Made by a program: the position numbers and the translations under genes
From: Mesocentrotus franciscanus
Taxonomy: Eukaryota; Echinodermata; Echinoidea; Camarodonta; Strongylocentrotidae
Length of the DNA stretch: 64,000 nt
Assembly: GCA_037976565.1 (NCBI GenBank)
Contig: CP137679.1
Location: 6,927,973-6,991,972 of the forward strand
Direction: 5' to 3'
Notes under the pieces: model-generated
Database searches by the model: none
What the model saw: the letters and a program-made list of their open reading frames with translations, nothing else
What the model was told of the DNA's origin: nothing
Shown: positions 1 to 13,944 of the stretch, one piece after another
Numbering within the stretch: position 1 is the stretch's first letter
How the letters are laid out: each line of letters starts with the position of its first letter

Positions 1-1858
1 CTCTATGAATGTAAGATTTCATTTCAGGCCTATATGATAAATACGGTTCTGGATGCTTTGCTGACAATTTTTAAGTTGAATTTGAATGTGTGATTTCTGG
101 GAAAATCAATTAAACTTCTGTAGGATCTCTGTTTTCTGTTTAAATATGTATTAAACCTGATGATGAAATATAAATATTTTTGTTTTGGAGGAATAATAGG
201 GATTCTGAATACTAAATATAAAAGTTAACAGTTAATGATAAAGTGTACCTGTCAATATCTTAACCTGTTAAATACTTAGCCAGAGAAGGATTATGCATTT
301 AATATCAGAATCAAATCCTGTTTAACTGGTTAAGAGATGTAAATACAAAAATGATAACATGTAAAATGTAAGGAAAAGCAAAACAAGGAAGGAAAATAAG
401 TGAGGAAAAAGTAAAGAAAAACAAAATCAAATAACAGAAGCAAACAGAAGAAGAAAAAAAGAAGAAAAAAAACAGAAGCGTGTTTAATAGGGGTATAATC
501 ATCATTTGGTGACTCATTTTCAATACATAGAAGAAGCTGACAAAGAGTGACCAAATTCCTAACATTTACAAATTGACTGACAACATCTTAGAATGGAGTA
601 GTCACATGCATTCCCAATCCTCCTTTATACAGCTTCCTTGTACGTGGAGATGTTGCATAATCCAAGCCCTTGTTATTTCTTAGTAAGAAAGATTTATCTG
701 TTTTCATGGAGCAAAGTAATTAGGATGGTCCTTCTACAGGTTGTGTAAGTATATCACTGACGACACAACACCACTATTCCATTCTATTTTACCTTGTGCA
801 GAATGTCATATGAATTACAACCAAATTGAATCTAAATTACATCTAAAGTAAAGGCCTAGTCCTCGATATGATCTCATAATTGTAACAATAATTTTGTACA
901 TTTTGTATTAGATAGGCCCCTACCATGATTCTTTGCCTAGTCTCACGTAACTCTTGGTGTTGCATTAGTAGGTCCATGTCTAACTGACAACAATAATTAT
1001 ACTTTTGATTTCAAAAGATACTACCGGTACTTAGAAATTCTTGTGTTATGCAAAAATTGTAGCCATCAAACATGACTGGAATATCAATGCACTCATCAAA
1101 AGTGTGTAAGATAGTAAGTTATTATCAAAACTGACATGTAGCGACTTATTTCTATAAAATATTATCGATTGTTGGAGACTTTTGTTATTTCTCACCTTGC
1201 ACCCATACTGAGATTTTTTTATTTTTTTCACAAACATGAAAGAGGCAGTTTCTTATTCATTAACACAGTCAAGAGACATACCGTATCTTGATCCGATCTT
1301 ACCAGTTCATATGAACTGAAGCTAAATTTCTATACAGGTTATTCAACCATTTAACTTTTTATATCTCAATAAAGTTACGTAGTGGGGCTTATAATATACC
1401 CTCTCTCATGAATAAAGAGGGGGACTATATATATATGCCTTTAGTTGGAAGAAAATGTCAAGGGTCATACAGAAAAGCTTCTTCTATTATCACACACATT
1501 CCAAAACCTGTTTGACAACTAGGAGCACAGTTGAATTCCATGCTCCTAGCTGCCCATCCATTTAACTAATCTAGATTTTTCACAGCTCTTTCATTATTTT
1601 GCCAATTTGCTGATTTTTCTGTCATGAAACTGACAATATGTTTACTACCCTTGAAGCGAGCCGTGCTCGAGACCTAAAGGGGGTACAAAGAGAGGGAAGA
1701 AAAGAATGGACAAAGCCATTGAAAAGGACAAGGTATTAACTCTCAAAAGAAGCAACTGTTGACACGAAACAGTGAAAAGGGACACCCAGTCATGACCCAG
1801 TAGCACCTTGTGTTTATGAGGAGAGAAATAGATACAGATAAGAGAAAGAAAGAGAGGA

Positions 1859-1887
1859 AGAGAGAGAGAGAGAGAGAGAGAGAGAAC
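1859..1887. repeat. (GA)n microsatellite
   Basis: Uninterrupted AG dinucleotides, inside a longer purine-rich patch from about 1820. Confidence 0.9.
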
Positions 1888-1966
1888 AAAAATTATGATG
1901 ATGAGAGGATGAGAAAGATATACAGAGATAGATTCAGAAAGATAGAGATAGAAAGATAGAGATTGA

Positions 1967-2006
1967 AGATAGATAGATAGATAGATAGATTGATTGATAG
2001 ATAGAT
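1967..2006. repeat. (GATA)n microsatellite
   Basis: Tandem GATA units with minor GATT variants. Confidence 0.9.
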
Positions 2007-2113
2007 TTATAAATATATAGATATATATACAGTCTTAGAGAGATATACACTGGAGAAAGAGAAATATACACTGGAGAAAGAGAAATATAATCAGAAAAAT
2101 AGGTTTTGGGTAT

Positions 2114-4927
2114 GGATGCACATGAGAGTTATATTTTGTATATTTTTTAAACAACAGAAAAAAAAGTTGCACTGGAAAACATAGAAAACGTTTAGGATAA
2201 AAGTTGACCCAGAATTCAAGAAATAAGTAGGAGTACCGTGAATAAACTACATTTACAATATCGAACCATGATAGGAATTTTTAAAAAAATCAATAATAGA
2301 GAAAGACAGAAAGAGAGGGAAAAAAAGATTGAGACAGTGAATAAAAATGCTACAATATTCTAAAATTGAACTTTGCCCATGTGACTCATGAAGTGCAAAT
2401 AAACCGATTGATTTGAATCTGAATTATAAAGGAGAGGTGATAACAATCAAAACATCTTTCTGTCTATGCAAGCAAGCGTAACGGGCGCACAGTTTGAATA
2501 ACTGAAATGGCTATTCAGATATCATAGTTTTAGGTTGTTGTTGAAGATTTTTGTTTTGTATTGGCTTAAAGACATATGGTGAAGTGAGCAAGCTTGTGAA
2601 GTCACCGTCCAATGAGCTTGAATAATGGAATACCTTGGACGAAAGAATGGGACGTCTTTTTCACCCGAAAGAAAGTTTAATAAAGGACATATTCTCTGAT
2701 GACTGATAATTGTCTCATAATGGGGTCTTCAGTGACGTTTGCAGCATGACTCCAGTCTTTTCTTTGCTTGTTTATTACCCCCTTCATCTGTGGTGACACT
2801 TATTTTTGTGTCAGAGTCGACTTCATAAGGACGTGTGTCCCACTTTTTGTTCGAATCTGGTCTAATCTTTGATCGTCAATACATTTGCTATATACCAGCT
2901 TTGAGGATGTTCCTGTGAAGCCAATAATGTGTTGGTTAACCAATTGATGATGTATGATGTTTGACACAAGGGATCGGAATGCAAGGTTCAATGTTACATT
3001 ACTCATTTCACCATAACTTTTCGTGGAGATTTAAATTAATTTGTAAGCCTCATTGATTTCTGCACATGGTGTTAACCATGGGATTGCTCTTGTGTAGCTT
3101 GTACATAAACTATGGAGACCTACCTCTGTATCAATCTTTGTAGTCACCAGGACAGCTTTATAGTTACTGGTAGATTTCTGTCATCCTTCAGTACTTGACA
3201 TGTTTATGATTAGACTGTGATGCTGATATTATACATGTAATGGAATAGGAAACGTCCTCAAAAGATTAAATGTAACGAAATGGAACTTACATGTATGTGT
3301 TAGTTATAATGAAACGGAACTTAACTCGTCAGTGTATGGTGAAACGTAAGACGAACAGAAGTAACTGAAAATTTTATCCAAGACCAAGTATTTTATGAGT
3401 ATCACATTACGGAGGCTATCAAATTGCTGCACTAATTGCCATGGTAACGCACACTTCTCTGAAACCTGTGATTGAGAGGATTCCACTGTGAATATATTTG
3501 GAATTTTGCTGGTGGACGGAACTTGTGGAAACTGTCACTCGTTTACTTCCTGGAGTTGCAAAAGCTTCTTTTAAAAGGATTTTATATACTGAGAGTGAGA
3601 TTAACGGATAAGCAGTGATGAACATAACGATGGCCAAGCTAACTGTGAGTTGAGTTGAATTTTATGTTGGGTGAAGGCCTAATCAAATATATCAATTGTT
3701 TTACTAATAATTTTTCTTTTTTGTGTGTAGTCCATTATTCTTAGGAAATACTGTTATGAAATTTGAAATAGATGATATATAACAAGAAGATCAGGTAATC
3801 TCACATTTTTCAAATGCTTACAATATGAGTATTATTTCTGATTATTGTATAGTTCCTTTTTTATAGTTTTTATCATTATAGAATATAGATTTTATTTGTT
3901 ATGAAAGACTACCACTTTCATTCAAAATATGCTTATTGATACAGGCATATACAGATACAACGTGTGAAGGAATAACCCCCAAATGTAAATTAATTTTTGG
4001 TTAACTAATTATTTATATTTTTAAAGGTACTATGTCCTATTTGCACGCCCAAAAAATAAAAAGGTTAAATTCCAACAGCATTTGAAAGACAATACTAATT
4101 TAGAACTTCCCTCAAAACGAAAGGGCTTGAAAATGGCTTTTAGTGGGAAAATAAGGACCATTAGTTGTCGAATCGACTTAAGTGATTGCAATCACCTAAG
4201 TATAATAGTCTGATTTTCAGACCCTTTTACCAAATGGTCGTACATTTTGTGCTGCACAAAGATTCAATCAGTTTAATTTTGGCCTTTACAAGTAGTGGGT
4301 TATTGATGTAGACAAATGCTCATGTACCTGTTACAGCTCATTTTATGTATGTTATTACCAAAGAAAAAAAGATGTCAGTCAGTCTCTCAATAGTGTCTGA
4401 CAGTGAAGTCTAGAAGGTAAACGGGTTTCCTTGCATAATTTGAACACTAGGACACTGCTAATGTTTAAATTTCACAGATGGGACATACATGACATATTCA
4501 TAATTCCTGCAAAATTCTACAGAATTTGATGTTAGCTGCAAAGGGACATAGTTTCTTTATTACATATATTTCTAGTACTAATAAGCAACCAATTTCAAAG
4601 GTATTCAACTGTAATACAGTCAGCACATTCATACATGAGTCTTTGAGACCCATTTGTTTGCACCATCATTAATGTTCAGACATCAATCAACTAGTTAATT
4701 AACCGACTTTCCCCTTGGTGAACATGAATTGGTTTCCAGAATATTATCCCATGTTTAACGATCTAGCCTATATCTCTCGGGAGGGGCAAAGACATATGAA
4801 CCCAAGAAAAGGTTTAGAAAATGTTTAATATTTCATAGAGGGATTTGGGGCGCAATAAAACCATACAGAGGATGATGCCATCTGAGGATGATGTGCTCAT
4901 GAATAGATGATGTGCAGATGTGGTCGA
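2114..4927. repeat. Left copy of a 2.8-kb near-identical duplication flanking the assembly gap
   Basis: From the sequence starting GGATGCACATGAGAG to the last base before the Ns, this copy aligns along its whole length with 5428-8236. Differences are scattered single-base changes and homopolymer-length differences (for example ACGTTTGC versus ACGCTTGC, and GATCGGAATG versus GATCGAATG). By eye the identity is about 99%. No gene is recognised inside; small open frames occur in both copies and are disrupted between them. Confidence 0.97.
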
Positions 4928-5427
4928 NNNNNNNNNNNNNNNNNNNNNNNNNNNNNNNNNNNNNNNNNNNNNNNNNNNNNNNNNNNNNNNNNNNNNNNNN
5001 NNNNNNNNNNNNNNNNNNNNNNNNNNNNNNNNNNNNNNNNNNNNNNNNNNNNNNNNNNNNNNNNNNNNNNNNNNNNNNNNNNNNNNNNNNNNNNNNNNNN
5101 NNNNNNNNNNNNNNNNNNNNNNNNNNNNNNNNNNNNNNNNNNNNNNNNNNNNNNNNNNNNNNNNNNNNNNNNNNNNNNNNNNNNNNNNNNNNNNNNNNNN
5201 NNNNNNNNNNNNNNNNNNNNNNNNNNNNNNNNNNNNNNNNNNNNNNNNNNNNNNNNNNNNNNNNNNNNNNNNNNNNNNNNNNNNNNNNNNNNNNNNNNNN
5301 NNNNNNNNNNNNNNNNNNNNNNNNNNNNNNNNNNNNNNNNNNNNNNNNNNNNNNNNNNNNNNNNNNNNNNNNNNNNNNNNNNNNNNNNNNNNNNNNNNNN
5401 NNNNNNNNNNNNNNNNNNNNNNNNNNN
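4928..5427. other. Assembly gap of 500 N
   Basis: Exactly 500 N characters, a round scaffold-gap length. The left copy of the duplication ends at the last base before it and the right copy begins at the first base after it. Confidence 0.99.
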
Positions 5428-8236
5428 GGATGCACATGAGAGTTATATTTTGTATATTTTTTAAACAACAGAAAAAAAGTTGCACTGGAAAACATAGAAA
5501 ACGTTTAGGATAAAAGTTGACCCAGAATTCAAGAAATAAGTAGGAGTACCGTGAATAAACTACATTTACAATATCGAACCATGATAGGAATTTAAAAAAA
5601 AATCAATAATAGAGAAAGACAGAAAGAGAGGGAAAAAAAGATTGAGACAGTGAATAAAAATGCTACAATATTCTAAAATTGAACTTTGCCCATGTGACTC
5701 ATGAAGTGCAAATAAACCGATTGATTTGAATCTGAATTATAAAGGAGAGGTGATAACAATCAAAACATCTTTCTGTCTATGCAAGCAAGCGTAACGGGCG
5801 CACAGTTTGAATAACTGAAATGGCTATTCAGATATCATAGTTTTAGGTTGTTGTTGAAGATTTTTGTTTTGTATTGGCTTAAAGACATATGGTGAAGTGA
5901 GCAAGCTTGTGAAGTCACCGTCCAATGAGCTTGAATAATGGAATACCTTGACGAAAGAATGGGACGTCTTTTTCACCCCGAAGAAAGTTTAATAAAGGAC
6001 ATATTCTCTGATGACTGATAATTGTCTCATAATGGGGTCTTCAGTGACGCTTGCAGCATGACTCCAGTCTTTTCTTTGCTTGTTTATTACCCCCTTCATC
6101 TGTGGTGACACTTATTTTTGTGTCAGAGTCGACTTCATAAGGACGTGTGTCCCACTTTTTGTTCGAATCTGGTCTAATCTTTGATCGTCAATACATTTGC
6201 TATATACCAGCTTTGAGGATGTTCCTGTGAAGCCAATAATGTGTTGGTTAACCAATTGATGATGTATGATGTTTGACACAAGGGATCGAATGCAAGGTTC
6301 AATGTTACATTACTCATTTCACCATAACTTTTCGTGGAGATTTAAATTAATTTGTAAGCCTCATTGATTTCTGCACATGGTGTTAACCATGGGATTGCTC
6401 TTGTGTAGCTTGTACATAAACTATGGAGACCTACCTCTGTATCAATCTTTGTAGTCACCAGGACAGCTTTATAGTTACTGGTAGATTTCTGTCATCCTTC
6501 AGTACTTGACATGTTTATGATTAGACTGTGATGCTGATATTATACATGTAATGGAATAGGAAACGTCCTCAAAAGATTAAATGTAACGAAATGGAACTTA
6601 CATGTATGTGTTAGTTATAATGAAACGGAACTTAACTCGTCAGTGTATGGTGAAACGTAAGACGAACAGAAGTAACTGAAAATTTTATCCAAGACCAAGT
6701 ATTTTATGAGTATCACATTACGGAGGCTATCAAATTGCTGCACTAATTGCCATGGTAACGCACACTTCTCTGAAACCTGTGATTGAGAGGATTCCACTGT
6801 GAATATATTTGGAATTTTGCTGGTGGACGGAACTTGTGGAAACTGTCACTCGTTTTACTTCCTGGAGTTGCAAAAGCTTCTTTAAAAGGATTTTATATAC
6901 TGAGAGTGAGATTAACGGATAAGCAGTGATGAACATAACGATGGCCAAGCTAACTGTGAGTTGAGTTGAATTTTATGTTGGGTGAAGGCCTAATCAAATA
7001 TATCAATTGTTTTACTAATAATTTTTCTTTTTTGTGTGTAGTCCATTATTCTTAGGAAATACTGTTATGAAATTTGAAATAGATGATATATAACAAGAAG
7101 ATCAGGTAATCTCACATTTTTCAAATGCTTACAATATGAGTATTATTTCTGATTATTGTATAGTTCCTTTTTTATAGTTTTTATCATTATAGAATATAGA
7201 TTTTATTTGTTATGAAAGACTACCACTTTCATTCAAAATATGCTTATTGATACAGGCATATACAGATACAACGTGTGAAGGAATAACCCCCAAATGTAAA
7301 TTAATTTTGGTTAACTAATTATTTATATTTTTAAAGGTACTATGTCCCATTTGCAGGCCCAAAAAATAAAAAGGTTAAATTCCAACAGCATTTGAAAGAC
7401 AATACTAATTTAGAACTTCCCTCAAAACGAAAGGGCTTGAAAATGTCTTTAGTGGGAAAATAACGACCATTAGTTGTCGAATCGACTTAAGTGATTGCAA
7501 TCACCTAAGTATAATAGTCTGATTTTCAGACCCTGTACCAAATGGTCGTACATTTTGTGCTGCACAAAGATTCAATCAGTTTAATTTTGGCCATTACAAG
7601 TAGTGGGTTATTGATGTAGACAAATGCTCATGTACCTGTTACAGCTCATTTTATGTATGTTATTACCAAAGAAAAAAGATGTCAGTCAGTCTCTCAATAG
7701 TGTCTGACAGTGAAGTCTAGAAGGTAAACGGGTTTCCTTGCATAATTTGAATACTAGGACACTGCTAATGTTTAAATTTCACAGATGGGACATACATGAC
7801 ATATTCATAATTCCTGCAAAATTCTACAGAATTTGATGTTAGCTGCAAAAGGGACATAGTTTCTTTATTACATATATTTCTAGTACTAATAAGCAACCAA
7901 TTTCAAAGGTATTCAACTGTAATACAGTCAGCACATTCATACATGAGTCTTTGAGACCCATTTGTTTGCACCATCATTAATGTTCAGACATCAATCAACT
8001 AGTTAATTAACCGACTTTTCCCCTTGGTGAACATGAATTGGTTTCCAGAATATTATCCCATGTTTAACGATCTAGCCTATATCTCTCGGGAGGGGCAAAG
8101 ACATATGAACCCAAGAAAAGGTTTAGAAAATGTTTAATATTTCATAGAGGGATTTGGGGCGCAATAAAACCATACAGAGGATGATGCCATCTGAGGATGA
8201 TGTGCTCATGAATAGATGATGTGCAGATGTGGTCGA
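5428..8236. repeat. Right copy of the 2.8-kb near-identical duplication
   Basis: 2809 bases matching 2114-4927 in direct orientation. It begins at the first base after the gap, and identity is lost after GGTCGA at 8236, where the left copy is cut by the gap. This is the geometry of two overlapping contig ends that were not merged. Confidence 0.97.
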
Positions 8237-9390
8237 GAGGGAGAGGAGGACGTGGGGAGGAGGGTATTGATGGACGGAAAGCTGAATAGCAAATTAAAGG
8301 ATATTGCTAGAGGGGAGAGGAGAAGAACTTATCAAGTGAGCAGGTGCAATCACTGAAGACAGTAGTTGAAGTGATGATGATGAAGAGGAGAAGGAGGAGG
8401 AGACTTTAAGAGGATGGCTGGATGCATCATGCTGCAGAAGGAGATGGAGAGAGACGGGAGGGGAAGGATTGTAAGACATATACATGTACATGTATAAACA
8501 AAAACAGACAAAGTGAAAGAGAAACAGACAGACAGAAATACAGACAAAACAAAGAAAAGCAGAAACATAGGAGAAGAAAAAGAGAAAGAGTGAGATGGTC
8601 AGACAGACAAAAAGAGAGAGAGATTGGAAAGGATGTGGGTATACTATCAGGAAGACAGATTGACAGAAAGAAAGAGAGGGGATAAGAGAGATAAAGAAAG
8701 AACCAGAGACAGGCAGTTTCCTACATAGTATGGAGCATACTAAAGTGCATTGCAATTATGTGTGGCTGAAGATATAAGAATGAGATCAATCTACAGCCCC
8801 TCCCCCAAAAAAAAAAAAGAAACAAAGAAATGAGTTAACATAAGGAATGAAGACAGATTTCAGTTTAGGACAAAGAAAATTGCATAAAAATTAGTAAAGG
8901 CGAAGAGAGACAAAATGGGGCCACAGAGTGAAAAGCTGACGACAAAGCAGTCATGAAAATAAAATTATCAGTAAATTACTGTCAAAGGGAATAAGAAAGA
9001 GTGAGGAGTAGAAACTAACGAGGCGGGTGCATTGAGACAGAAAAAAGAGGCCCTGGGTAGGAAAACAAGAATAATGAAAGTGGAAATGAAACTTAAGAGA
9101 TGATGCGAGGAGATGCTATCCCTGATGCGGGGAGATGCAATCCCTGATGCCTTCCTTCCTTCACCAGCATCTCCAAATGATGACTCATCCTCCATCGTCA
9201 TTACATATGAGTAAAGACCACATCAGTGGGACTGGTAGGCGCATGCATAATTTGCCTCCTTCTTCCCCGACCATAGCTTCACAGAAGCCATGTTATTAGC
9301 CATTGAAATCACTGTGTTTCTTAATTGATGCAATGATGATATTTCTTATCAAAGAGATGAAGGAGAAAGTGTGAGAGAGAGAGAAAGAGG

Positions 9391-9421
<31 letters not shown>

Positions 9422-9660
9422 GTCATTATCAGCTTGGGACCACACCCACTTCTAGGTAATTTATTGACTCATGATGTAATTTCTATCTTGTTTTCCTTTT
9501 CTTATTTACAATCAAATTCAGACTTGTTCTGCTTAAGTAGTAATTTAATGACTATTTAAAATAAGAGGTTAATGACACATTGAGGGGATGCATGAGTGAT
9601 GTAACTCATGTAAGTAAAATGCATACATCTATAATAATGGCTACAGCTAAATGGGGGGGG
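8237..9660. other. Purine-rich non-coding stretch
   Basis: Long GA-rich runs, for example 8370-8480, 8510-8700 and a GA microsatellite at 9372-9421, with a G run at about 9651-9664. Open frames here are low-complexity products of the purine bias. Confidence 0.6.
9372..9421. repeat. (GA)n microsatellite
   Basis: Purine dinucleotide tract with a pure GA run at its right half. Confidence 0.9.
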
Positions 9661-10430
9661 GGGGTAAAGGGGTTCATAAAATAGATCCAAACTTTATAGA
9701 CAAAGACACAAAGAACTAACTAGAGACAATTAAACAATGAAATATGTTTCTAAAAGAATCTTATTCTTAGGTTATTATGGCATCTTTCAAAGGTAGTTTA
9801 GATTCATGTTTCAATATTTCTTTTACTTTAATTTTATTAGGAAATCAGCCTAGACAGGCCATTGGCCTTTGATTCTGCCTGCACCTTACCATGTCCTGTA
9901 TACATCAAATGCTGTTTTTATATTCCTGTAATTCTAAGGTTAATGCAAAGTTTTGGGAAATTTTGAAAATTGGATGGATAGCAATTCTTTAAAATTTTGA
10001 TATATTTGGATGCCCCTGTGGATGTATTATAAGCACTAGAAAATTTAGCCCCTAAAACACTTCTGCTTTCGAACAAATTGAATAATCAAAATTTACCGGT
10101 GCTCCTGGTAAATTTCAAATATTTCAAATAGCGCCTAAGGCCATTCCATGGTAGCTGCGACCATGAAAGTCTCAGAATATGCAGTTCTGATATATATAAT
10201 TTCCAAACGGGAATAGCAAATCGGTCGATTGTAGTTGAGAAACATTGTTTTAAAGCTAAAGTAATATCAGTCTTGAGAGGGAGCTCTACAACATAAAGAG
10301 TTTATTATTTACAATTTCATCACTTTAGACTCGCTTTCAACCGCGACAATGATCATTGAATACTGTAAAATCGCATATGCTTTCAATATGTTCATTTGAA
10401 CCAAATTCATGAACCCATACCAAACCTTAG

Positions 10431-10485
10431 TGGAGCCAGAAGGGTGTTAACTGATCTACATGAACTAAATGCCCTTCTTGGTCTG
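10431..10485. repeat. Small hairpin of the GCCAGAAGGGCGTTAAC family
   Basis: Left arm GGAGCCAGAAGGGTGTTAAC, right arm AATGCCCTTCTTGGTCT. The arms pair imperfectly around a short AT-rich loop. Confidence 0.7.
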
Positions 10486-10710
10486 ATTATATTTCTCCAT
10501 TTGTTATCATATACTTTTAGTATTTTTAAATAGATATGAAATAAACCTGAATAATGAATCTTTAAAAAAAAATGTAGTAGATCATAAAAACTGCAGCTGT
10601 TGTAACAAAGCACCGCTTCTGGTATATTAACACAGTCTGACACCCATCTTGGTTCTGGCTATCAGTGGGGGGCTGTCTGAAATGCACTGGATATCATCAC
10701 TTCATCTCTT

Positions 10711-10769
10711 TGGAGCCAGAAGGGCATTAACTCAAATATTTTACGCAGAGTTATGTCCTTCTGACCCCA
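10711..10769. repeat. Small hairpin of the GCCAGAAGGGCGTTAAC family
   Basis: Left arm GGAGCCAGAAGGGCATTAAC, right arm GAGTTATGTCCTTCTGACCC. It lies about 230 bp after the previous member. Confidence 0.7.
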
Positions 10770-12648
10770 GCATAAATTTTGTCTCAGGGGCATGCCTGTA
10801 GGTTATAGGAAGATTGTAGATAGGGAAAGACAAAGGTCGAGTGCCCAGATGTGTTCCTTTGTTAAAAAGCCGTTTTACACCCCTACATTTCTCTAAGCCA
10901 CCTAAAGTGTATAATACACATGGATGTAGAAAAGATTCTTCTTCAATTTTCTTTGACATTTCTCTTGTAACACTTCTTGTTTGAGAATGGTATTATTTCT
11001 GCATAATTCATATCATGCTAATTGAGCAGATGCTACTTGTATTTTGCTTCCATGAAAACTTTTGTTGATATCAACGGTTGTCCTGTTCTCCAAAAGATGC
11101 CTCTACTCAACCTTCTCAAAAACAAAGAAAACACTAAGTAGGCAAATTCTTTTTTAACCCATGAAATGAAAATAAGTTTGCCTGAAACATTTTAATACAC
11201 TTTTTAGAAAGCAGTGTAAGATAGATCTGTGCACACTTTGGAGATTATCATATTGTCATAGTTATTCAAAGAAAGTATTATGGTGGGAGGCTAGGAGCTG
11301 AGAGTTATTTAGCTCAGGAAAGCTCTAAAAGAGCTCTAGTGAAAAGAAGCAATGGAATATAGAAATATTACCTTGAGGGAATGTACTTTCACAACAGCAA
11401 CTACTAAATCTAAAATAGCTCGTGTAATCAGAAAATGTGTTTTTGCACTGTAAACTTCAGCATGCTCAAAGTTTATTTTAGATCAAGTAATGTTATCAAG
11501 GTTTACAAGAGAGAGAGTTCATTATCTCTCTTGAACGCATTACTTTAGAACATATGCTTATCAACCTGAGGCAATGTTATTATACTGTCTCAGGAATCAT
11601 CAATGTTTAGATAAATAGACCTCTTTTCTTCTGTCAAAACCACAATATCCTCTGAAACCATGTGCTTAGCTTGACATGAAGAGAGATAGAAGACGACTTC
11701 CAAAGCAAACCAAGACGGGCATTTAATTGGAAAATGGGAGAACTTCTAGCCTGGGGAAGGGAAGGGGATGAAATATATTGGCAGAGCTTTTAATTATGAT
11801 ATAAGAAGAGACATAAAGATAACACCAGCTGCATTTGCACTGCAAGCAAAAATCGTCAATATTTCCTGTTTTGATATTTAAGGTGGATTAATAATTTTTC
11901 TTAAAGAAATGAGCTTTATTAATAATCATGGAATCAATGATAGAGTTAAACAGCAGAATGAATTTAAGCCTTTCAGGGTAATATGATCATGAAAATGAAA
12001 TAATATAAGACTAGGTTTTGAGTTGTTTACTCATAACGAACCAGGATGTATAAATGGATAATAATATATAAAACTACAATTTGAGACATGGATTTATAAT
12101 ATTTAAACCAATAATTATTGCATACCTGTATGGTATATACATGATTTATAAAAGATATATTGCTTTGAATAAAGAATTTATATTCCCATGGATGCTTCAC
12201 AAAAGTGCTTTGGAAACCAACATAGGTTATTACTAGTCTGTAGACACAGACTCCATGTTGACAGTTAAAATCAAAAGTTCCACAAAGCCTTCAGCCTAGC
12301 TTAATTTTGTGAGTATGTGGCTGTAGAGTAGCTTTAGTACAGCCGGCAGGTCCTGTGGAATGTTGTCTTGATATAGTCTAACTGTTCAGACCCTGTTTTA
12401 CATGTTACATGGAGGATGAAGGGATGAGCATCATGAGGGCTTGCGCATGCCAACTAGGTCATCTGTAAATTCTATTTTCCACAGTGTCCATGTCCAAGGA
12501 CAAACCATGAACAAGTTGACATTCCTTGTCAACAATGGAGGCGAAAAGCAACACACAGATATTCAGTGAAATATGACTCACGTTCATAGAGTAGGAACCT
12601 GACAATGAGGGGTAGTGCAGAGGAGGTGTGACAGACAGGACATGACTG

Positions 12649-12690
12649 TCTGCTGAGAGCCAGAAAGGCATTAATCTGGCTTTCAACAGA
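12649..12690. repeat. Compact hairpin of the GCCAGAAGGGCGTTAAC family
   Basis: Arms TCTGCTGAGAGCCAGA and TCTGGCTTTCAACAGA pair around AAGGCATTAA. The outer arm is kept but the inner GTTAAC arm is lost on one side, which suggests an internal deletion. It directly abuts a triplet microsatellite. Confidence 0.75.
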
Positions 12691-12732
12691 TGATGATGAT
12701 GATGGTGGTGGTGGTGGTGGTGGTGGTGGTGG

Positions 12733-12775
<43 letters not shown>

Positions 12776-12783
12776 AATGATGA
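12691..12783. repeat. (TGA)n/(TGG)n triplet microsatellite
   Basis: Uninterrupted triplets with GAT, then GGT, then GAT phases. Read on the minus strand it gives a poly-His run, which is not a gene. Confidence 0.95.
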
Positions 12784-13457
12784 TGGGGATTTAAATGATA
12801 ATACATGTATTGTTTACCCTGGATAGATCAGAATTAGAAAACACTGTTTCTCCCTGAGCACCGTACAGTCCTATTTTGCTCAGAGCCTATGTGGCTCTCT
12901 ACAGACAGTGAGCTCAAACTGACATCCTGGTCAGAAGAGTTCACTTCAAACAGTTCATTGACATTGCAAATATGCCGGGTCTTGTCAGTTTATCAGGAAT
13001 ACTATGTTGACCACAAAGTCTTACGTATCGAGTAATAGTACCATCTAATAATACAGAAAATTTTGAAGTGGTCCTATGCTTTATTTAGGCTATTGTTCTA
13101 AATGTATGGTAGTCATTTTGGGGGCGATGTAAGTTCAATGGTTCAATGATATGTTATGATTGACGTTTTCATATTTATTGTTTACCGCCTTACAATAAAA
13201 TTATTTTGTAAAAATATAGTCCTAGCATAAATTTGTTTCCTGATAATTTCTGTGGAGGAATTTTTAAGGCTACCTTCTACAATTGGTTAGAGGTTTTTAA
13301 AATGATATTGGTCAGTGACAACATCTCTTGACATAGCTTTTGACAATGGAATATTTTGACAATGAATTTCTATGACTATTTATTGAAAAAGTGAGAGAGA
13401 GCCTGACCTTGTGTTATATTAGGAAAGTAGTGTAATCTATTCTGTTAACAATATAAC

Positions 13458-13520
13458 TGTAAAGCGTATTTGAACATGTATATGGAAAATGCGCTATATA
13501 AATACATTATTATTATTATG
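13458..13520 (+). repeat. SINE 3'-end fragment
   Basis: AAAATGCGCTATATAAATAC followed by ATT repeats. This is a tail arrangement common to tRNA-derived SINEs of marine deuterostomes and fishes. No head is recognisable upstream. Confidence 0.5.
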
Positions 13521-13944
13521 ATATGATGAAGATTTCTTTACACAAACTCTACCATTTTCATCACTGAAATAAATACTTGCAAGAAATTTATGTGAGACAG
13601 TATGTTTTTTTCTGTTTTTCATATAAAAGGTTACCTGCATTTCATGGGACTTTTATTGCATTTCGTCTGTTCTGTTCAAATTTGATAACGATTATAGGTC
13701 TATTAATATATCAATAGTTTTGATATGCTGTATGTTCTGAATAGTTTGATTTTATGAGTGGCTAGTTCTTAAATTCTTTCTCTGCTTCACATTTATCGTA
13801 ACCTCCCTCACATCCAAACTTTGCTCTTTGGCTTTAAGTCAACAACACTTTACCATGAAATGCAGTCGAGCTTGAAATACCTTGTTTTCAAGCTGAATAT
13901 ACAATGAGATTTGTAGTGAAGCATTCAGATGAGACTAACACCTG

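Larger units (their letters stand above)
1..2113. other. AT-rich non-coding stretch without a recognisable gene
   Basis: All open frames are short and dense in low-complexity sequence. Only microsatellites stand out: GA repeats at about 1859-1887 and GATA repeats at about 1967-2006. Confidence 0.6.
9665..13944. other. AT-rich non-coding stretch with hairpins
   Basis: No gene recognised. It contains three hairpins of the GCCAGAAGGGCGTTAAC family, a GAT/GGT microsatellite and a SINE tail, listed separately. Confidence 0.55.

Noticed and set aside
4814..5513. Long open frames on both strands across 4814-5513
   Set aside because: They consist almost wholly of the 500 undetermined bases; no real coding sequence is shown.
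3304..6948. Paired 60- and 72-codon minus-strand frames appearing twice
   Set aside because: They lie in the two copies of the assembly duplication; the 72-codon frame differs between copies by frameshift, so they are not under coding constraint.
12459..12806. Open frame with a long His run on the minus strand
   Set aside because: It is the reading of a TGA/TGG triplet microsatellite, with no conserved domain around it.
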